A DNA stretch of 64,000 bases from Coffea arabica (taxonomy: Eukaryota > Streptophyta > Magnoliopsida > Gentianales > Rubiaceae), in the NCBI RefSeq assembly GCF_036785885.1, contig NC_092326.1, positions 40,014,287-40,078,286 on the forward strand, in the 5' to 3' direction. The first letter of the stretch is position 1. Each line of letters opens with the position of its first letter. Position numbers and translations under genes: made by a program. The notes under the pieces were generated by a model, which was given only the letters and a program-made list of their open reading frames with translations, had not been told where the DNA came from and made no database searches. Of the stretch, positions 11,446-25,602 are shown in pieces.

Positions 11446-14400
11446 ATGGATTTCGATTCCGGAATTCCCATTTCCCGAGCATCTGTCGTCGCCGAAGGTT
11501 CTTCCTCTCTCGACCAAGGTACCGTCCACCCCCTTTCTGCCCTTCCCTTGCTTCCTTTCCCAATTTCGAAGGAAAATCTTAGGAAAATTTCTGAGCTTTA
11601 CGACCTCCATTTTTTGCGTGGCGCGATCATGCGTGAATTTGCTATTTTTCTGGGATTTGCTTCTTTCTTTCTTTTTCCTTTTAGGTTTATTGTCTCTGCA
11701 TGATTTCAATTTAAGAATATATCTTATAATTTGTTAAATAAAATCTAGTACCAGGACTAAAGATTTTTTTTCAATGTGGCCCACGCGCAGCTAAAGGAAA
11801 TTATTAATTATTTCTGCTTGGTGGAATTTTGTTTTGAATATCTTCGCCGGGTGCAGAAGGGATCAAAGTTTGCATGCACGTGATACAGTATTTCTATCAT
11901 CATCAGAAATTCTTAAATATTTCTTTTCAAGTTCTCTCTTTTGATCCTTTTTAAATTTTCTTTCATCCATGTATTTAAAAAGTTGTGCTGGCTTCAACAA
12001 ATAAAAGCAGGAAATTGAGATGGGTCAGCTGTTTTTTAACTTGTTATCTTAGTATTGAAACTGACATTATGATTTTATTGCATAGCTGTGTTTATTTTAG
12101 GTTAAATGTTTTGAGTGTCTCTTTGGCAGGTCGTTTTGATAAAATAACTAGTTATCTTTTACCTTTTTTTCTGGGGCGAATATAAACAGAATTGGATAAA
12201 CTGATAGCAGTTGATGAAGAGTCTGCCTTGTGTAGCACATCATTGAGAAATATGGAAACTGAAAATGTTGACCTCTTGAGCATAGCAATTAGCAAGTTTA
12301 GAAGTGGGTTTTTTCAACCCACGTGATTGAGGTGTTGTATGAGCAGAAATAGATGACTGGGGACAATATATATACTAAAAGATTGGATCTTGCTGTAATT
12401 TGCTTTCTCGCACTCGTCTCTGTTGGGGAGCTCTTTTTTCAAGTTCAAAAACACTTAATCAAAAGGACGCCACAATCGAAATTTGTTGAAGAGGGGATGC
12501 GTTTAGGAGTTAGAATTAGTTTGCAGTTGGTTGGTGAATTATGCTTAAACTTTCAACTGACTGCTGATTTTGGCATCTTAGATGCTCTATGGCAAATTAA
12601 CTTGAGGTCAAGGGAACCAATGGAAGCTGGGACTTATCCTGTACGTGAAGGTGAACCAGATTGTTCTTACTACATCAGAACAGGTCTATGCAGATATGGT
12701 GCAACATGCCGATTTAATCATCCTCCTAATAGAAAATTGGTAAAAAAACCTCGTGTTAGTTTTGGTTGTTTCAGTTCTTTAGATTGTTTGTGCCTTATTG
12801 AGCTTAGAGCACTTAGTCATAATCACAGGAATGCTTGCCACAGGATGCATGAATATTAGAATACAACTAGGATGTGATTGAAGTTAATTAATAATATGAA
12901 GAAATGAACTCTGAACCTTTAGAGGATTGTCATAACGTTGGCCATTTGTACATGAAATAGGTGGAGACGTGGAGTTGATGTTAAAACAATAGCTTCTTCA
13001 CCTTCACCTCTGTGTGTGTCCACGCAAATCTATGTATCACTTACTATCACTGGAAATCACATTTTGACTATATTAACCGCAGGCTATTGCCACAGCAAGG
13101 ATGAGAGGAGAATATCCAGAAAGAATGGGGCAACCAGAATGTCAGGTATGTTACTATGCTTCTGATACTCCATGTTTCCTCACTTTTGAACTTTCTTCAT
13201 TGGACTGCGAAGTTCAATTCCTACAATCAGGAAAATATGCCATATGTCATAATGTCCAGAATTGTTGGGAATTAATTTTCGAGCGTATTTATATTTTGAT
13301 ATTGAGCTGTTCTCCTTCCTTTTTCTTTTGTTCACTTTCCTCTATGTATCTTTTGTGATTTATTTTCTGCATGCTTGGAGGTCCTTGTTCTTTAATTTTT
13401 TTTTTGGTCAATTCCTTCTTGTTTTCATATGGTTACTTTCATGGAAGGTGGGATTGGTTGTACTTTCTTGTATATTTATAGTGCATGATATGCATTGTCC
13501 TGAAGGGGCTCCCTTGGCAGATATTTCTGACAGAGATAAGCAGTCCATTGCTGGATGCAATGTTTATTATGTGATCAAAGGAGCTTTTCTTTTTCATACT
13601 CTTAGTGTGAACTTGCAGGACATAGCTCAAGTTAACTTTGTAAAAATAATCGCATGGTAATTTTGTTTAAGTTGGTGGAACATGTAAACCTTAGAAGCTA
13701 AGATTCATACTGCTGTTTTTGTTTTTTCCTTTTTGAGTACTTTGTTTGGAGAGGTACTGTTTTGAAATTGATGGAACATTTTCATAGTTCGTGTACAGAT
13801 TTGTCCTGTAATTCCTTGATCATAATTGACATGATTAATCAACAGTTGTTAGTCCTGTAATTCCTTTATCACAAATGACATGATTCATCAACAGCTGTTC
13901 TTAGCCTTAGAATGACCTATTGATAATTGAACGTCTTCATTATCCTTCTGAATTATCAAGCTGTGATAGATACTGAGGCCTGGTCTTATATCGTTGTAAA
14001 ATTTGATGCACCATCAACTCCCTGATAATGTTCTTGGGGACTTGCCTTCTGCACCTCGTAGAAATTTTAGATTTGGGTGAAGAACTTTCCAGTTTCCACA
14101 TTGTGGGCTTGAAGAAAGTTTCATTAGCCAAAGTTCTAATACGTTTTGCTATTATTCTAAACAAGACCATTTATTCACCGCAACTTTTTCCACTTAGGTC
14201 TGATATTTTAAAAGTTTTTTATGATCTGGATTTCAAATAGAGTGCTAAAATTTAGTGGGTGAACATTGTCAACTTTATTTCTTTCTTTTCTGAATTGTAG
14301 TAGTAGTTGGTCAAGCTCATATTTCTTTTCAGCTTATACCTTCCAACCAGGAGTTTTGTGTTTCTATGCTGTTATGTGCTTGAAACTGCTCCATCCTCAT

Positions 14401-17400
14401 TAGACATGTAGCACTTCTATAATTTCTTGGTTGGTTGTCAGGTGCCTTTTTGCTATTTAAATTTGTTTTATTGTTCAGATTATGTTTGTGGAGATATTAT
14501 GCACTCATATGTGTTTATTGTTCTGGTTGTATTGGAATTAAAATGACTTGAAACAACTCAAAATCACATTACCAGCAAAATATGAAGCTTCCATGGAGTT
14601 AAGTTTCTTAGTGACAGATACTGCTAGTAATGCTCTTTCAATTGGTCAAAATAGTACGTTGCACTAGGTTGAAAATTGTTCTATATTAGATACTTGTTGC
14701 ATATAAATTTAGCTCTACAGACACCCAAACTTACCTGAAAGTTGAAGACTTGCATCATACTTTTCTTAAATATATTCATCTGGATTATCTTTAAATATTA
14801 ACTAGATTTATCAAACATTCCATGTTCATATTGTCATGTCTTGGTATTTGCGTATTATTTCATGTCTAGCTATTTTTTTTGGATGTTATGTTTCTTAGTT
14901 TGATGCTGAGCGAGATTTTGTCTTATTCTCCAGTATTACTTGAAGACAGGAACTTGCAAGTTTGGCGCCACGTGCAAGTTTCATCATCCTAGAGAAAAAG
15001 CTGGGATTGCTGGAAGAGTTACCTTAAACGCCTTGGGCTACCCACTTCGCCCGGTCTGCATTCTAGTGTTCTAGTTTACCACATAAAATTAGTTAGTTGA
15101 GTTGAAATACACACAAATAAAATCACAAACATTTGCATGTGCCTACATACACGCACTTACACGTGCGTGTATGTGTTTTAACTAGAATTTCTTCCAATTC
15201 ACGTATATTAATGTCCTAATCTCTTGCTCTAATGTTTAACCAGAAATAAATCTCACAGCATTATCTAGGTTTGCCACGTAACAGCGGCCACTTAGGAACA
15301 CTGGAAATTACACTGTCAGTTGTGATTCCATAACTCCACAATCATGCCATTTCCTTATATTTCTGTTCCCCTTTTCTTGTTTGTTTTGGTAGGGAGGGGA
15401 GAGTTATTTGGCCTAGTTAAAACATGAGAAGCTCTTCATGGTCATGACATGACAGGAGTAGTATTTTTGACAACCTTATCCTGTCAGGCTAAGTTTTTGA
15501 CATGCACTTGTTGTCAAATTTAAAACTAGGACACACAGCTTCACTTTATTTGTGAATCAACTCTCTGGTTTATGATTTGTTGAAAATAAAGCTGTTTATG
15601 CAATTAAATTTATGTTCAGAGGTTTGATATAGTTTTTATATTATAATTTTAGTTTCTTTTGGCCTTGTACTGTAATTTCCAGAATGAGATTGAATGCGCT
15701 TATTATTTGAGAACTGGACATTGCAAGTTTGGAAGCACCTGTAAGTTTCACCATCCTCAGCCAGCTAATATGATGGTCTCTGTTCGTGGTTCTCCTGTTT
15801 ATCCTTCTGTTCATTCGCCGACAAATCCTGGACAACTGTCATATCCCTTGTCAAGAGCTTCTTTTATTCCCAGTCCACGCTGGCAGGGTCCTTCAAGTTA
15901 TGCTCCGGTTCTTGTTCCTCAGAGCATGGTTTCAGTCTCTGGATGGAATGCATACAGTGTAAGTTCTCCTGTGACGTTTTGTTAAAAACAATGTAGACTT
16001 TTTCTTGTTTTAATCAAATTTGCTGTTTGGAGAATTTCTTTTTCTTCCCATTGCTCTGACTGATTGCTTTTGCATGTTCGAACTGTGTCCCTGTTTTCAG
16101 CTCTTAAAATTCTATGACGGTCAAAATCTTTTACTGAATGCTATAGGGTACCTTATCATCCTGTGCACAGGTCTCTGCCTTCAGGAAATAACTTGTATGA
16201 TTTATGTTGAGCAATGACTTTACTTCAAAAGGATCAAAATACAGAACATAAAAAATGAGGAACACTATGTAGAATGCAACATGTTTGCTATAAAACTGCA
16301 AGTTGAGAATGAACTAATGAAGGAATTCACCTTGGGTTGGGATCCATTCAATCTGCTGTTCTTTCTATCCACAGTTTCCGAGGTCTTTATTTGCGTATAC
16401 TGGACCAAAAGATTCAGCAGAGTTTCTGCATTAAGCTAATCTTTTTTCCTAGCAATCAATTTTTTAAGAAGCTATAAATTAGATGCTGGACGTGGGTTGC
16501 ATATGAAATAAACATGTTTCCTGGTGCTATCAGTTCAAATCTAGGCTAGCAAGTTGCCTCAGAACTATTAATCAATTGGTTGCTCATATTATAGGCATCT
16601 GGATTAATTTCATTCATGTGTTAAGAGGAGTCTGGTTAGAGTGCATGGGCTTTTATCATCTGTGGTTGGTTAAGGTTCATGGAATGTGATTATTACCATC
16701 TCTAATAGTTGCATTGCTAGAATGCTGGATTCCTGCAACTCCATAATGACTTTAATTAGGAAAGGTGTCTGTTAAAAATGCACCTGTTTAGCTGCAGCAA
16801 AACTTCTTGTTAAGTTTTTAGTCTTGTCTTTTGATGCATCCTAAAGATTACTATTTTAGCTGCTTTCTGTCGGCATACTTAGATTTAGTATAACTTACTT
16901 ATGGCAACATTTAAAATGTGTAATCTGAACTTAGCTATCCAAACCTTTGAAGATGGTTTATTTTTCAGGGTCAGCTGGGTTCAGGTTCCTCGGCAGAGAG
17001 CCAGCAGCAAACAGCAGGAAATGACCAAACTCATGGAATGGTAGGCCAATCTGAAGCAGCAAATGTGGGATCACAAGGGATACATTCTTCTTATAGCTCT
17101 TCTTCTTTACCTATTGGGTATTATGCATTACAGTTACAGAGGGAGACGGTGTTTCCTGAGAGGCCTGGACAGCCTGAGTGCCAATTTTACATGAAGACTG
17201 GAGACTGTAAATTTGGTGCTGTCTGCAAGTTCCATCACCCAAGAGAGAGGATTCTTCCAGCTCCAGACTGTGTCTTGAGTCCAATTGGACTTCCATTGCG
17301 TCCTGTGAGTTAACATTTATGTATTTCAGATCTTGATTATCATAATCTGTGTGTAAGAACAGTTGAATCAGCTTCTCAACTGTTTCCAACTGGAGGATTG

Positions 17401-18891
17401 GCTTAGCTTTTCCTTTTTGATGCCCTCGTTTTTTAGGTTTGTATGGGACTTCGATTTATGTAACAGTCTATTGGCCACATAGTACGTTAATGTGAACACC
17501 TTAATATTCTAGATCACATTTTACGGCAGGGTGTTGATAAGGGGTGATGGACTATCAAGTTGTTTGCCAGAAACTCCACTTATCACATTCAAACAACTAC
17601 TTATAGAAGGGAATTATGGAAAAGGAAAAGAAGAGATACTACAATACATATCATTATTCTCCATGAGTTGTAGCTGAACTAAGTTTGAGGAAATCTCAAT
17701 ACTGTCTTGCTTGAGATATGATTGGGTTCACTGACTCTACATACTCAACTTGGTAATTGTAATAAAACTTTCGGTCTTCCTTTTCCTTGTTCCCAGCACC
17801 AGGTCTCTAGTTATTTATATTATAACCTGGGAGAGCTGATGGGAACCAAAAAAAAAAAAAAAAGAAAGAAAGCTTCCTTACGAATTCACCAATTTTTGCT
17901 TCAATTCTTTTGAAAATAAGTTATTATTGGCTGCATTTACTCACATCAAACTTACTCTTGTTCTTTTCCTTTCTGGGACAAGCATAGGTACACATGCATG
18001 TTGAACGTGAAACACGTGGAGGAACTTTATGCAGTTCCTTCTGTCCTTATAATATTATGAGTCTCCATCCTTGTGTGAACTTCCATCTTGCTTTTTCCTT
18101 TGTTCATGTATTTTTCAAGGGATTCTGCACAGCCTAATAAGGTATTTTAGTTGGTGTTAAAGTGTCTTTTCCATCTTTATGAGATGGTTACTGAGGTCAC
18201 GGTTCATAAATATGGCAATTGAGACGGAATTTTTCCAATTAAGGCATATAAATAAATCTGAGTATTTCCTGTTATATTGTCTTAAAGAAAGTTCATTTTA
18301 TTTTTCCTGGGCGGAATTTGATATATTATATATCTTTGGCGTCTATAGATCTCTTAATAGAGTTGGCCTGCATTCTAAGATTACTAAAGATGTTTATGGC
18401 ATGTGTGCTCTTGAGAAATTTGGATCTAGAAGAGATGCATAAAACAATAAATTGAAAATACTAAAGCTGAAGCAAAGGGCAAATAGTCAAAGAATGCCGA
18501 GAAAAGGGTAATAAGTCCCGTTTTTGGTATCTTTCTTATTGTTCTTCTCCTAACATATATTTTATGAATGAACTACAAGATTTATCTGTCTATTCTTCTC
18601 TGTTACATGCAGGGAGAACCTTTGTGCATTTTTTACTCTCGATATGGAATCTGCAAATTTGGCCCAAGTTGCAAGTTTGACCATCCGATGGGTGTCTTTA
18701 CATATAATGTTTCATCATCTTCAACTGAGCCTCCTACTGTGCGGCGGTTATTGGGTTCATCATCTGGAACTGGTCCCTTAACATTGGCATCAGAAGGTCT
18801 TGTTGAAGCAAGCTCCACTAAGAGCAGGCTATTGCCATTGTCAGAGGCAAGAAAACCCTCTGGTGATACTAGCATTGATCCAGAGGAATGA
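11446..18891 (+). CDS. ZFN3: Zinc finger CCCH protein, ZFN1/ZFN3-like (five CCCH fingers)
   Basis: Seven exons join in frame to 434 residues: 11446-11518, 12582-12739, 13083-13145, 14934-15053, 15683-15958, 16969-17304 and 18613-18891, all with GT-AG introns. Five C-x8-C-x5-C-x3-H fingers are complete: C52/C61/C67/H71, C97/C106/C112/H116, C143/C152/C158/H162, C301/C310/C316/H320 and C347/C356/C362/H366. They fall as three N-terminal and two C-terminal fingers separated by a Ser/Gln-rich linker, the layout of plant ZFN proteins, which bind RNA or DNA in the nucleus and were proposed to have nuclease activity. Exon 3/4 splits finger 2 right after its first cysteine. The start MDFDSG matches the usual family N-terminus. 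An in-frame ATG also lies upstream at 11326. The symbol is by resemblance to Arabidopsis ZFN3; ZFN1 is an alternative. Confidence 0.95.
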
Positions 18892-21800
18892 CTAGTTCCT
18901 CCAGATATGATCCAGTTAAAAGCATTTTCCATCTTTTAGAGGACAAGAGTGCTTCTCTGTAAATTTTCTCCATTGCTGGAGATGTACAGAAATCAGTTGA
19001 AGTCAAACTGTTCTTCTGAAATGAACTAGGTTGACTTATTTAAACTTCATTTTGCTGCATTGTATAAATCTGCAGATATGTATCACTTTTGGTGAAACCA
19101 ATTGTGACAGTTAAGATAAAGTCCACCAATCCTCTTTCTGGTTTTTGTGAATCTTGTTAACCCCAGCCTCTTTTTAAACTTTTCTTTGTTGCAATGGCTT
19201 CATGTGGCTCCTGTAGTGGTCCCAGTTTTAGTTGCAGGATCATCTCTGTTCCATACAACCTATTTCGGATGGTTGTGCTTGGTTTGCCACCTTTGTTACA
19301 TCTATTGTTCCTTTTGTCATGATCATAATCATCACTGACTATCTCTGAATTTACAGGACTGTTACTGTAAGTGTTGTATTCACCTCTTCCCGCACTACGG
19401 TATTATTGTCATGCTTCCTCTAATTTTCATGATATGATCGTTGGCAGACATCTTCATCTGTGTCGTAATATAGCGGTGCTTATTTTCATGACTTGAATGG
19501 TGCTATTTTGGATGTTTGGATTAAACAGACTTCTGTTCTCTATGGATGTTTGGTGCTGCATTGCTTTGGCATAAAAATGCATCATGGGAGGAATGCGTCT
19601 GCCACTTTCTCTTGATCAACAAGTCTATGAACTAGTGAAATCAAAGGACCTTATTCTTTCTTCAGTGAATTTTGCCTGTGAGATGGACTTGCATGATACG
19701 TATGTGTCACTTTAGTTGCTATCGGCTTGCCATCTTCAATTAGGATGTTATGGATATATGAAATTAGGTTGTGCAGAATAGTGTTTTTACAGAGATATAT
19801 ATGTGCAGTTCATTATTTTCTCCAAAATTGCTTTCCTTTTTTCCTTTTTTTTTAAGTACACTTGATTATTTTGTACTTTAGAAGATATGCATGCCGAAAA
19901 TTGTTATGTAAAATGATTACCTTTTTAAGCCTTTGGCAAGGAATACTAAAATTTGTCTAGTGCTTCTTATCGTTTGAAAATTTTTCATAACTTCTGTTAG
20001 ATAATCTCAAATGCTTCTGTTGCTATTCATATATGACCTAAAAAATATGGGCAACAATTTGGTAATCACTTGCCTGAAACAAGTTCTATCTTATAATTCT
20101 GAGTGATCAAACCTGATGCAATTGGATGTAAGTATTTTTTGCCAACCTCTTCTACCATTTTCTTGAGTACCCTTAAGAAGATATGAAAATTCACATTGAT
20201 ACTCTTTCCATTTCAGAGGATGGCTCGATCTACATTTTGCCTCTTGTTCTACCCAATCTATGGGCTGGTAAAGAGAGTGGATTAGTTCAATGGATAAGAG
20301 ATCTTCATGGTGGTCATTCAATTCAGGACACAAGACAACTGATCAATATACTGGATCCTCCCTGTTTCCAGGTACAGTGGGTCTATCTTAAACAACTGTG
20401 GCATGCATAACTTGGACCTAAGTTTCTTCTCTTCTATGTACTAGTTCAAACGTGTGCACACTTTCAACTATTTAATCAGTAGTTTAAGCAAACATTGTGA
20501 CTTCTTTTGAAACCTTAGATGGCTATTGTAAAATAGCGTTTGGAAATGTAATTATGTTTTACGTCATGTCATGACTCATATTGTTCCAATCATGTCCACA
20601 AACTAAAAACTATGCGATTTAGCACACTTATCATTTTAAGGATTTCTTCCAGAACTTGACTTCTGTATGTTGGGAAAACGGACGAAAGATTGAATGATAA
20701 ATTTTTTTAATGGTTTCAACTATTTCTGACTCTCTCTCTCTCTCACGCGTGTGTGGGGATGCATTTTGGTTTTTGAGGAGTCTGAACATTGAAGTCTGTG
20801 TGCTGACAGAAGGTGTAAATGAAAATAACATATTCAATCTCAAATCACATATTCTGCCAGAATGTCTTATCACATTCAACAATTTAGGGTATATCCAACC
20901 ATATTCTCTCTGATAGTGGACCTGGAAATTGAAGTTGTAAACGACTTTGAGAATACATATTGGACCATCCCCTACCGTAATGAGACAAGAGTATGACATA
21001 ATACTGCCATAAACCTCAATATTGTAAGCTAGACCTTTTAATCTGAAGTATACTAAAACAATTAAAAAATATTCAGCAGCCTTTTAGTTTCACATGCTTA
21101 CGCATTGTTCTGAATTTCTCTGTGAAGAGGTTCTGATTATCAACGTTTGCTGAACATAGTGCTATGTTATCTGACGTCACTTGTGTTCTTCTACCGCAGG
21201 TCTTCAGTCTTGTTCTGGATGTATTGATCAGCACCAAACACTTAGGCTTCTTAATCTTCTTTTTTTGAGAAGCTGGAACTGCTGGAGCTGTATTGAATGC
21301 CATTCCTTATTGGTTCCTGTTCTATTGGGTTTGATTTTCTGTATGATCTAGTTGATTGAAGTTGAATGTTTTTGTTTTACTTTTCGAAGTTTAAAGACAA
21401 TTATATTCTGGTTATACCTTTGGTTGATGAGAAAACCTGAATGATGGATGCATTCATCCCGGCATATTGACTATACAGCACAGCTGACACTTTAATTTCT
21501 TGTTATCTTTTAACTATGAAGTTCAGTTTTGGTAAAGCTGGATCTTTTTGTAGTACAACGGTTTCTATCATTAATTGATTATAACGTCTTATGTCGTTGG
21601 ACAATCATCATTCCAGTTTCTTGAGGTTAATCATTACTTTTCTTGAAGCTACGGATATCAGCAGATTTTGTCTCATCATTTTCCTCTACCTTCTACCATT
21701 GGCAATGTATTCTTGCTGAAGTCATGTCATGTCTTGAATGCTGCATGAACTTTTGAGCCAGACCTTCATTTTTCTAGTTAAATGAAATCAAGTTTTGGAC

Positions 21801-22425
21801 AGCCCTTAAGGCTGAAAAAGCATTAGAGGCTGACAATGTAGTCACTCCTGTATCCGGATTACTGTTCACTTGGGTGGATTTACTTGAATTCCTAGTTTGG
21901 ATAATCCAACCCAAGTGACCATTTTTTCCATTATTAATTGATTGAGGATATTCAACAAGCTTCTTCTAGATTTGGTTGTCCCCATTCTGTTATTGCTATA
22001 GGCTCCATTCATGGAAGACTATCACTGGGAAGTTTGTTCTCTCTGCCTCTTATGAGCACAAATTCAGTTGACTTTGTCTAATCGACAGGATGCTTAGCTT
22101 ATTACCTGTAGCTGTTACCAGTCAAAGACTATTCTATTTGCTGTTTAGAACATTTGGGCAAACTCCTTAAATTCTGTCTGGTGAATTTGACATGCTAAGG
22201 ATCAAGAGAGTGGTGGCAAGTGCTTCTTTCTATAAATTTGACATGTTAGGGGGATTGGGTTAGCTGTGACCCAGTGAGGGCAAGGTTCATGAAATTTCTT
22301 TCTATAAATTTCTGTATATAAGAGTATATGAATTGTCCTAGATTATTTACTCTTATGAATTATGGAAAAAGCTCAGAAACAAGTTCTGCTCCTACTTCTT
22401 TGAGAGGAAAAAAAAAATGTATTGC
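18892..22425. other. 3' UTR of the CCCH gene and intergenic DNA
   Basis: The first few hundred bases are probably 3' UTR. Beyond about 19400 no family is recognisable. A plus-strand stretch at 20215-20370 is bounded by TTTCAG and CAG|GTACAG and has an open frame, so it could be a non-coding RNA exon or a decayed gene piece, but the translation resembles nothing I know. Confidence 0.4.
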
Positions 22426-22590
22426 TGCATTTGGATAGTAGGTTATTTGGGATTAGTTTTTGAAAAAAAAAAAAAAATTCTATGACACTTTTTTAATGTA
22501 GCATGTGTGAGATAAAAATGTGGTTGAAAAATGTATTTATGATGCAAGCAAATAAAAATGTAAATAATTTGTTATCCAAACACTCATTCT
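22426..22590. mobile_element. Family A MITE-like copy, degraded
   Basis: Ends read GCATTTGGATAG on the left and a TTATCCAAACACTC stretch on the right. The interior has GTAGCATGTGTGAGATAAAAATG and ATGATGCAAGCAAATA in pieces closely resembling the 4538-4707 copy. It is adjacent to a second inverted-repeat element at 22599. Confidence 0.55.
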
Positions 22591-22598
22591 TGGATTTT

Positions 22599-22905
22599 CT
22601 GTTTGGATTCAAGAGTTATTCAAAAATTAATTTTTTAAATATTATTAAAATTTTTAAAAAGTACTCTAAAAAATATTCTAAAAAGTAGTCTGAATTTTTT
22701 TAATGTTTAAAAAATATTCCAAAATATATTTTAAAAACTCCTAGAAAGAATATATTTTTTTTAATGTTTAAAAAATATTTCAAAATATATTTTGAAAACT
22801 CTTCTACTCTTAAATGTCCCAAAATTTTTTCTAAAATATACTATAAAAATTCTATTACAGTAAAATTTTTCAAAAATATCTCTAAAAGCAGCTAATCCAA
22901 ACAGA
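22599..22905. mobile_element. Inverted-repeat element with internal tandem duplication
   Basis: TCTGTTTGGATT at the left end is mirrored by AATCCAAACAGA at the right end. The interior is very AT-rich. A unit of about 65 bp containing TTTAAAAAATATTCCAAAA is repeated twice around 22700-22820. There is no coding frame. Confidence 0.55.
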
Positions 22906-23735
22906 GATGTATTTCAAAAAGTTGTTTTTGCTTACAAATGATAAAGGCACGCCCTCATTAGAGTTGATGGATTCGTGGAAAATTTTTTTTTTTTTTCGGA
23001 TTTTATGGGAATATTTTACCATTACATTTCTCAAACACAAATTTATCTTATATACATCATATATCAAAAAAATTAAAACTTTTTGCAAACTTATTCAAGA
23101 ACAGTGAATTAAAAAAAAAAAAAGAAATAACAAGCTTTTGTTTTGGCAGATTTTATATTAATATCAGATTTTTCTTGCCGGAGCAACTGCTGTATCTTAT
23201 TCTTTACTACTATATATTACTATTACTTTTTCGGCCTTGAAGTGCAAATACGAGGCCGACCTCTGCAATAGCATTTCTCCAGTCCTAGAAAGAACGGAAG
23301 ATGATCAAAAGATTTTGGTTTAGTCTTTTCTGATAAAAATAAATCTAAAAGTGACCAAATTACACTCTTGAAAGCTCTTCAATTATCGTTTCATGCTTTC
23401 TCAAATTCGGATATTAGAGGAGATTGCCAAGAGTTATTGTAAACGTATGACAGCCTCAAATAACGATTGCGCAAATTAGGAACACAAAAAGACACATCCA
23501 GTGTGAAACAGGTGACTCTACAACTTTCAATGCAGATTCTGCAATCAAAAGAACTTCCTCTCTCAGAACTCAAGCTTTGTCAGCTAACAGTCCTTCCCCT
23601 ACTCTTCACATGTATATTAGGCATAAAATACAAAGAAGGTCCTTATCATCAGAACTGGACGCACACAGGGAGTGGGCACCCTATGAACACATTCTGCCTA
23701 GCAAGGACAGAGAAAACTCCACTGCTTGTTGCGTA

Positions 23736-25602
23736 CTAGTAAGGCCACCAATCAGGTCCACCAGGCTTCTTCACAAGGATTTGATTGTATCCGGGTCTTG
23801 AGGTCTGTAAAAGAAAGTATCAACCATGTTTACAACTGTACAGTTAAGCAGCAATCAAGGATCAATTGGGTGGTTTTCATGTCCATGATGTACTCAGGGT
23901 GCAAAAGCAGTATGCACAATTATGTAAAGCAAAATGAGGATTAACTATCCTTTCACATACAACTATACAGGTGAGGGTTAAAGGTTGACCTCTTTCATTG
24001 GAGATAATGCAGAGTGGCAGCATAAGAAAGAGAATGTAAAATCGAACAAGACATCTCACAATTTCAACCACATAAAAAAAAAAAAAGAAAGATAAATAAG
24101 GTGCTTTCCAGAAGCAACAATTGATTCCATAAAACACTTACCACTTAATCAGGCTGAAGGTTGCAGTAACCTAAGGGTATTTACTAATAGAGAGCAATGA
24201 AATAGTCTCAATCACCTATACTTCTCAGAATGCCTAACGAAATTAGGTTGTTTTGGTATATCCATACTTTAGGCACTCTATCACTATGTTAAGGAGCAAA
24301 ATTTTATAAACATACTGAACAAAGGCCAAGATGGATCCATATCACTTACGGGCATCAAAATCTTTAGTTTGTTGACAACCATATTATGTGAGGGAAGAAT
24401 AACAACCATCAATATTAGATACTGGCCGCATTAAAATCTTGTTATCCAAGTTTAAAGGAAGTTCAGCTATGAAATTTCGACATGTGTAATCCATCTCATT
24501 TCCACTACCTGATTAGAAAACCCATCAGCCTAACACTTGCTTCAAAAACATTACCAGATTTAAACCCGCACAAATATCTACACAAGCAACACCTCCAAAA
24601 GTCCAATTACCGTAAACATCCAAAAAGAAAGGATCCCCCTCTCATGAAATATATAAGTGAATCAAATTGTGTAATTGTCAATGGAGCAGTAATGTTATTT
24701 GCTTCATGCTTAGTTACAAGATCACAGGTCCACTAAAAAGAATTGAGAAGGACAATATAGCGAAAACTACACTTCCCGGGCCTTAGATTGGAGGTAAAGG
24801 TGCACTATGTTTGCTCATTTGTTCCAAAAATCCCAAATAAACGGCTTAATCATCATCCCGACAAAAAAAAAAAAAAGTCCAAAAACTACTTTATCCTAAA
24901 AGAGCAAAAACTAAGTCACATCTAACATGATGGAATTCTTCATTCTTTTTCCTCTCTCTCTCTCTCTCTGTTTTGTTATCTTCCCTTTAGAAGGGACATT
25001 CTTTTGTTGGGGGAAGGTGTGTGTACAATTCATCATCTTCTTCTAAAATTGGCCAAGGTACAACATTAACAAAGCTAAAATCTATCCTATTATCCACAGA
25101 AATCACACCTTCCTAAACAACATCATAAGCATTCTAAACTAGGGAACAATCATTACCAGGCTGTTCATAATGGAGTACTACCAAGAAGCATTCCTTATTC
25201 GACCATCAGTGCAAATTTAACTCTCACCGCCCTTAACCTAATAATAATAATAAAAAAAAAAAAGCTTAAAAAACTCATCTTTCATTTACATTTCTTCGCA
25301 AAATCTCGAATTCCGAGTGTTTAATGCAAAACCCATCTCCGGCATCGAATCGAATCAAAGTATAACGTTATGATATTGAAAACCCGATATTGGCTACCTA
25401 AAAAGAAACAAAAATAGAATCGAAAAAGAGGAGGGCTTACAAGATCTTTGAAGATGAGATAAGCGATGATGAAGAATAGGACGAAGAGGATTTCGAACTC
25501 AGCTAACCGGACGAAAGCGAAGACTGAGTTCACGGCCCGAGTCAACAGCGACGGCGAGTCATTGTAATCCCGTCTTCCACCTCCCACTCGCTGTTTCGCC
25601 AT
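23736..25602 (-). CDS. Small conserved plant membrane protein (76 residues)
   Basis: Two exons on the minus strand: 25602-25441 (54 codons) and 23804-23736 (22 codons plus TAG), separated by a 1,636-bp GT-AG intron. The N-terminus MAKQRVGGGRRDYND is basic and soluble. One hydrophobic segment spans about residues 36-51, and the tail ends with PGGPDWWPY. I recognise this as a short, strongly conserved plant protein of unknown function: the N-terminal start and the GGPDWWP tail are its hallmarks. The second exon is too short to stand out as an open frame and was found by its splice acceptor TTTTACAG. The far downstream part to about 23250 is probably 3' UTR. The start chosen is the ATG directly before AKQRV; another ATG lies one codon upstream. 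Confidence 0.88.

Noticed and set aside
20183-20410. 75-codon plus-strand frame with flanking splice-like signals
   Set aside because: The translation matches no known family, and the opposite strand is also open; left as undecided intergenic sequence.
21073-21303. 76-codon minus-strand frame starting MAFNTAPAVPASQ
   Set aside because: No recognised domain, no neighbouring exons that extend it; likely chance.
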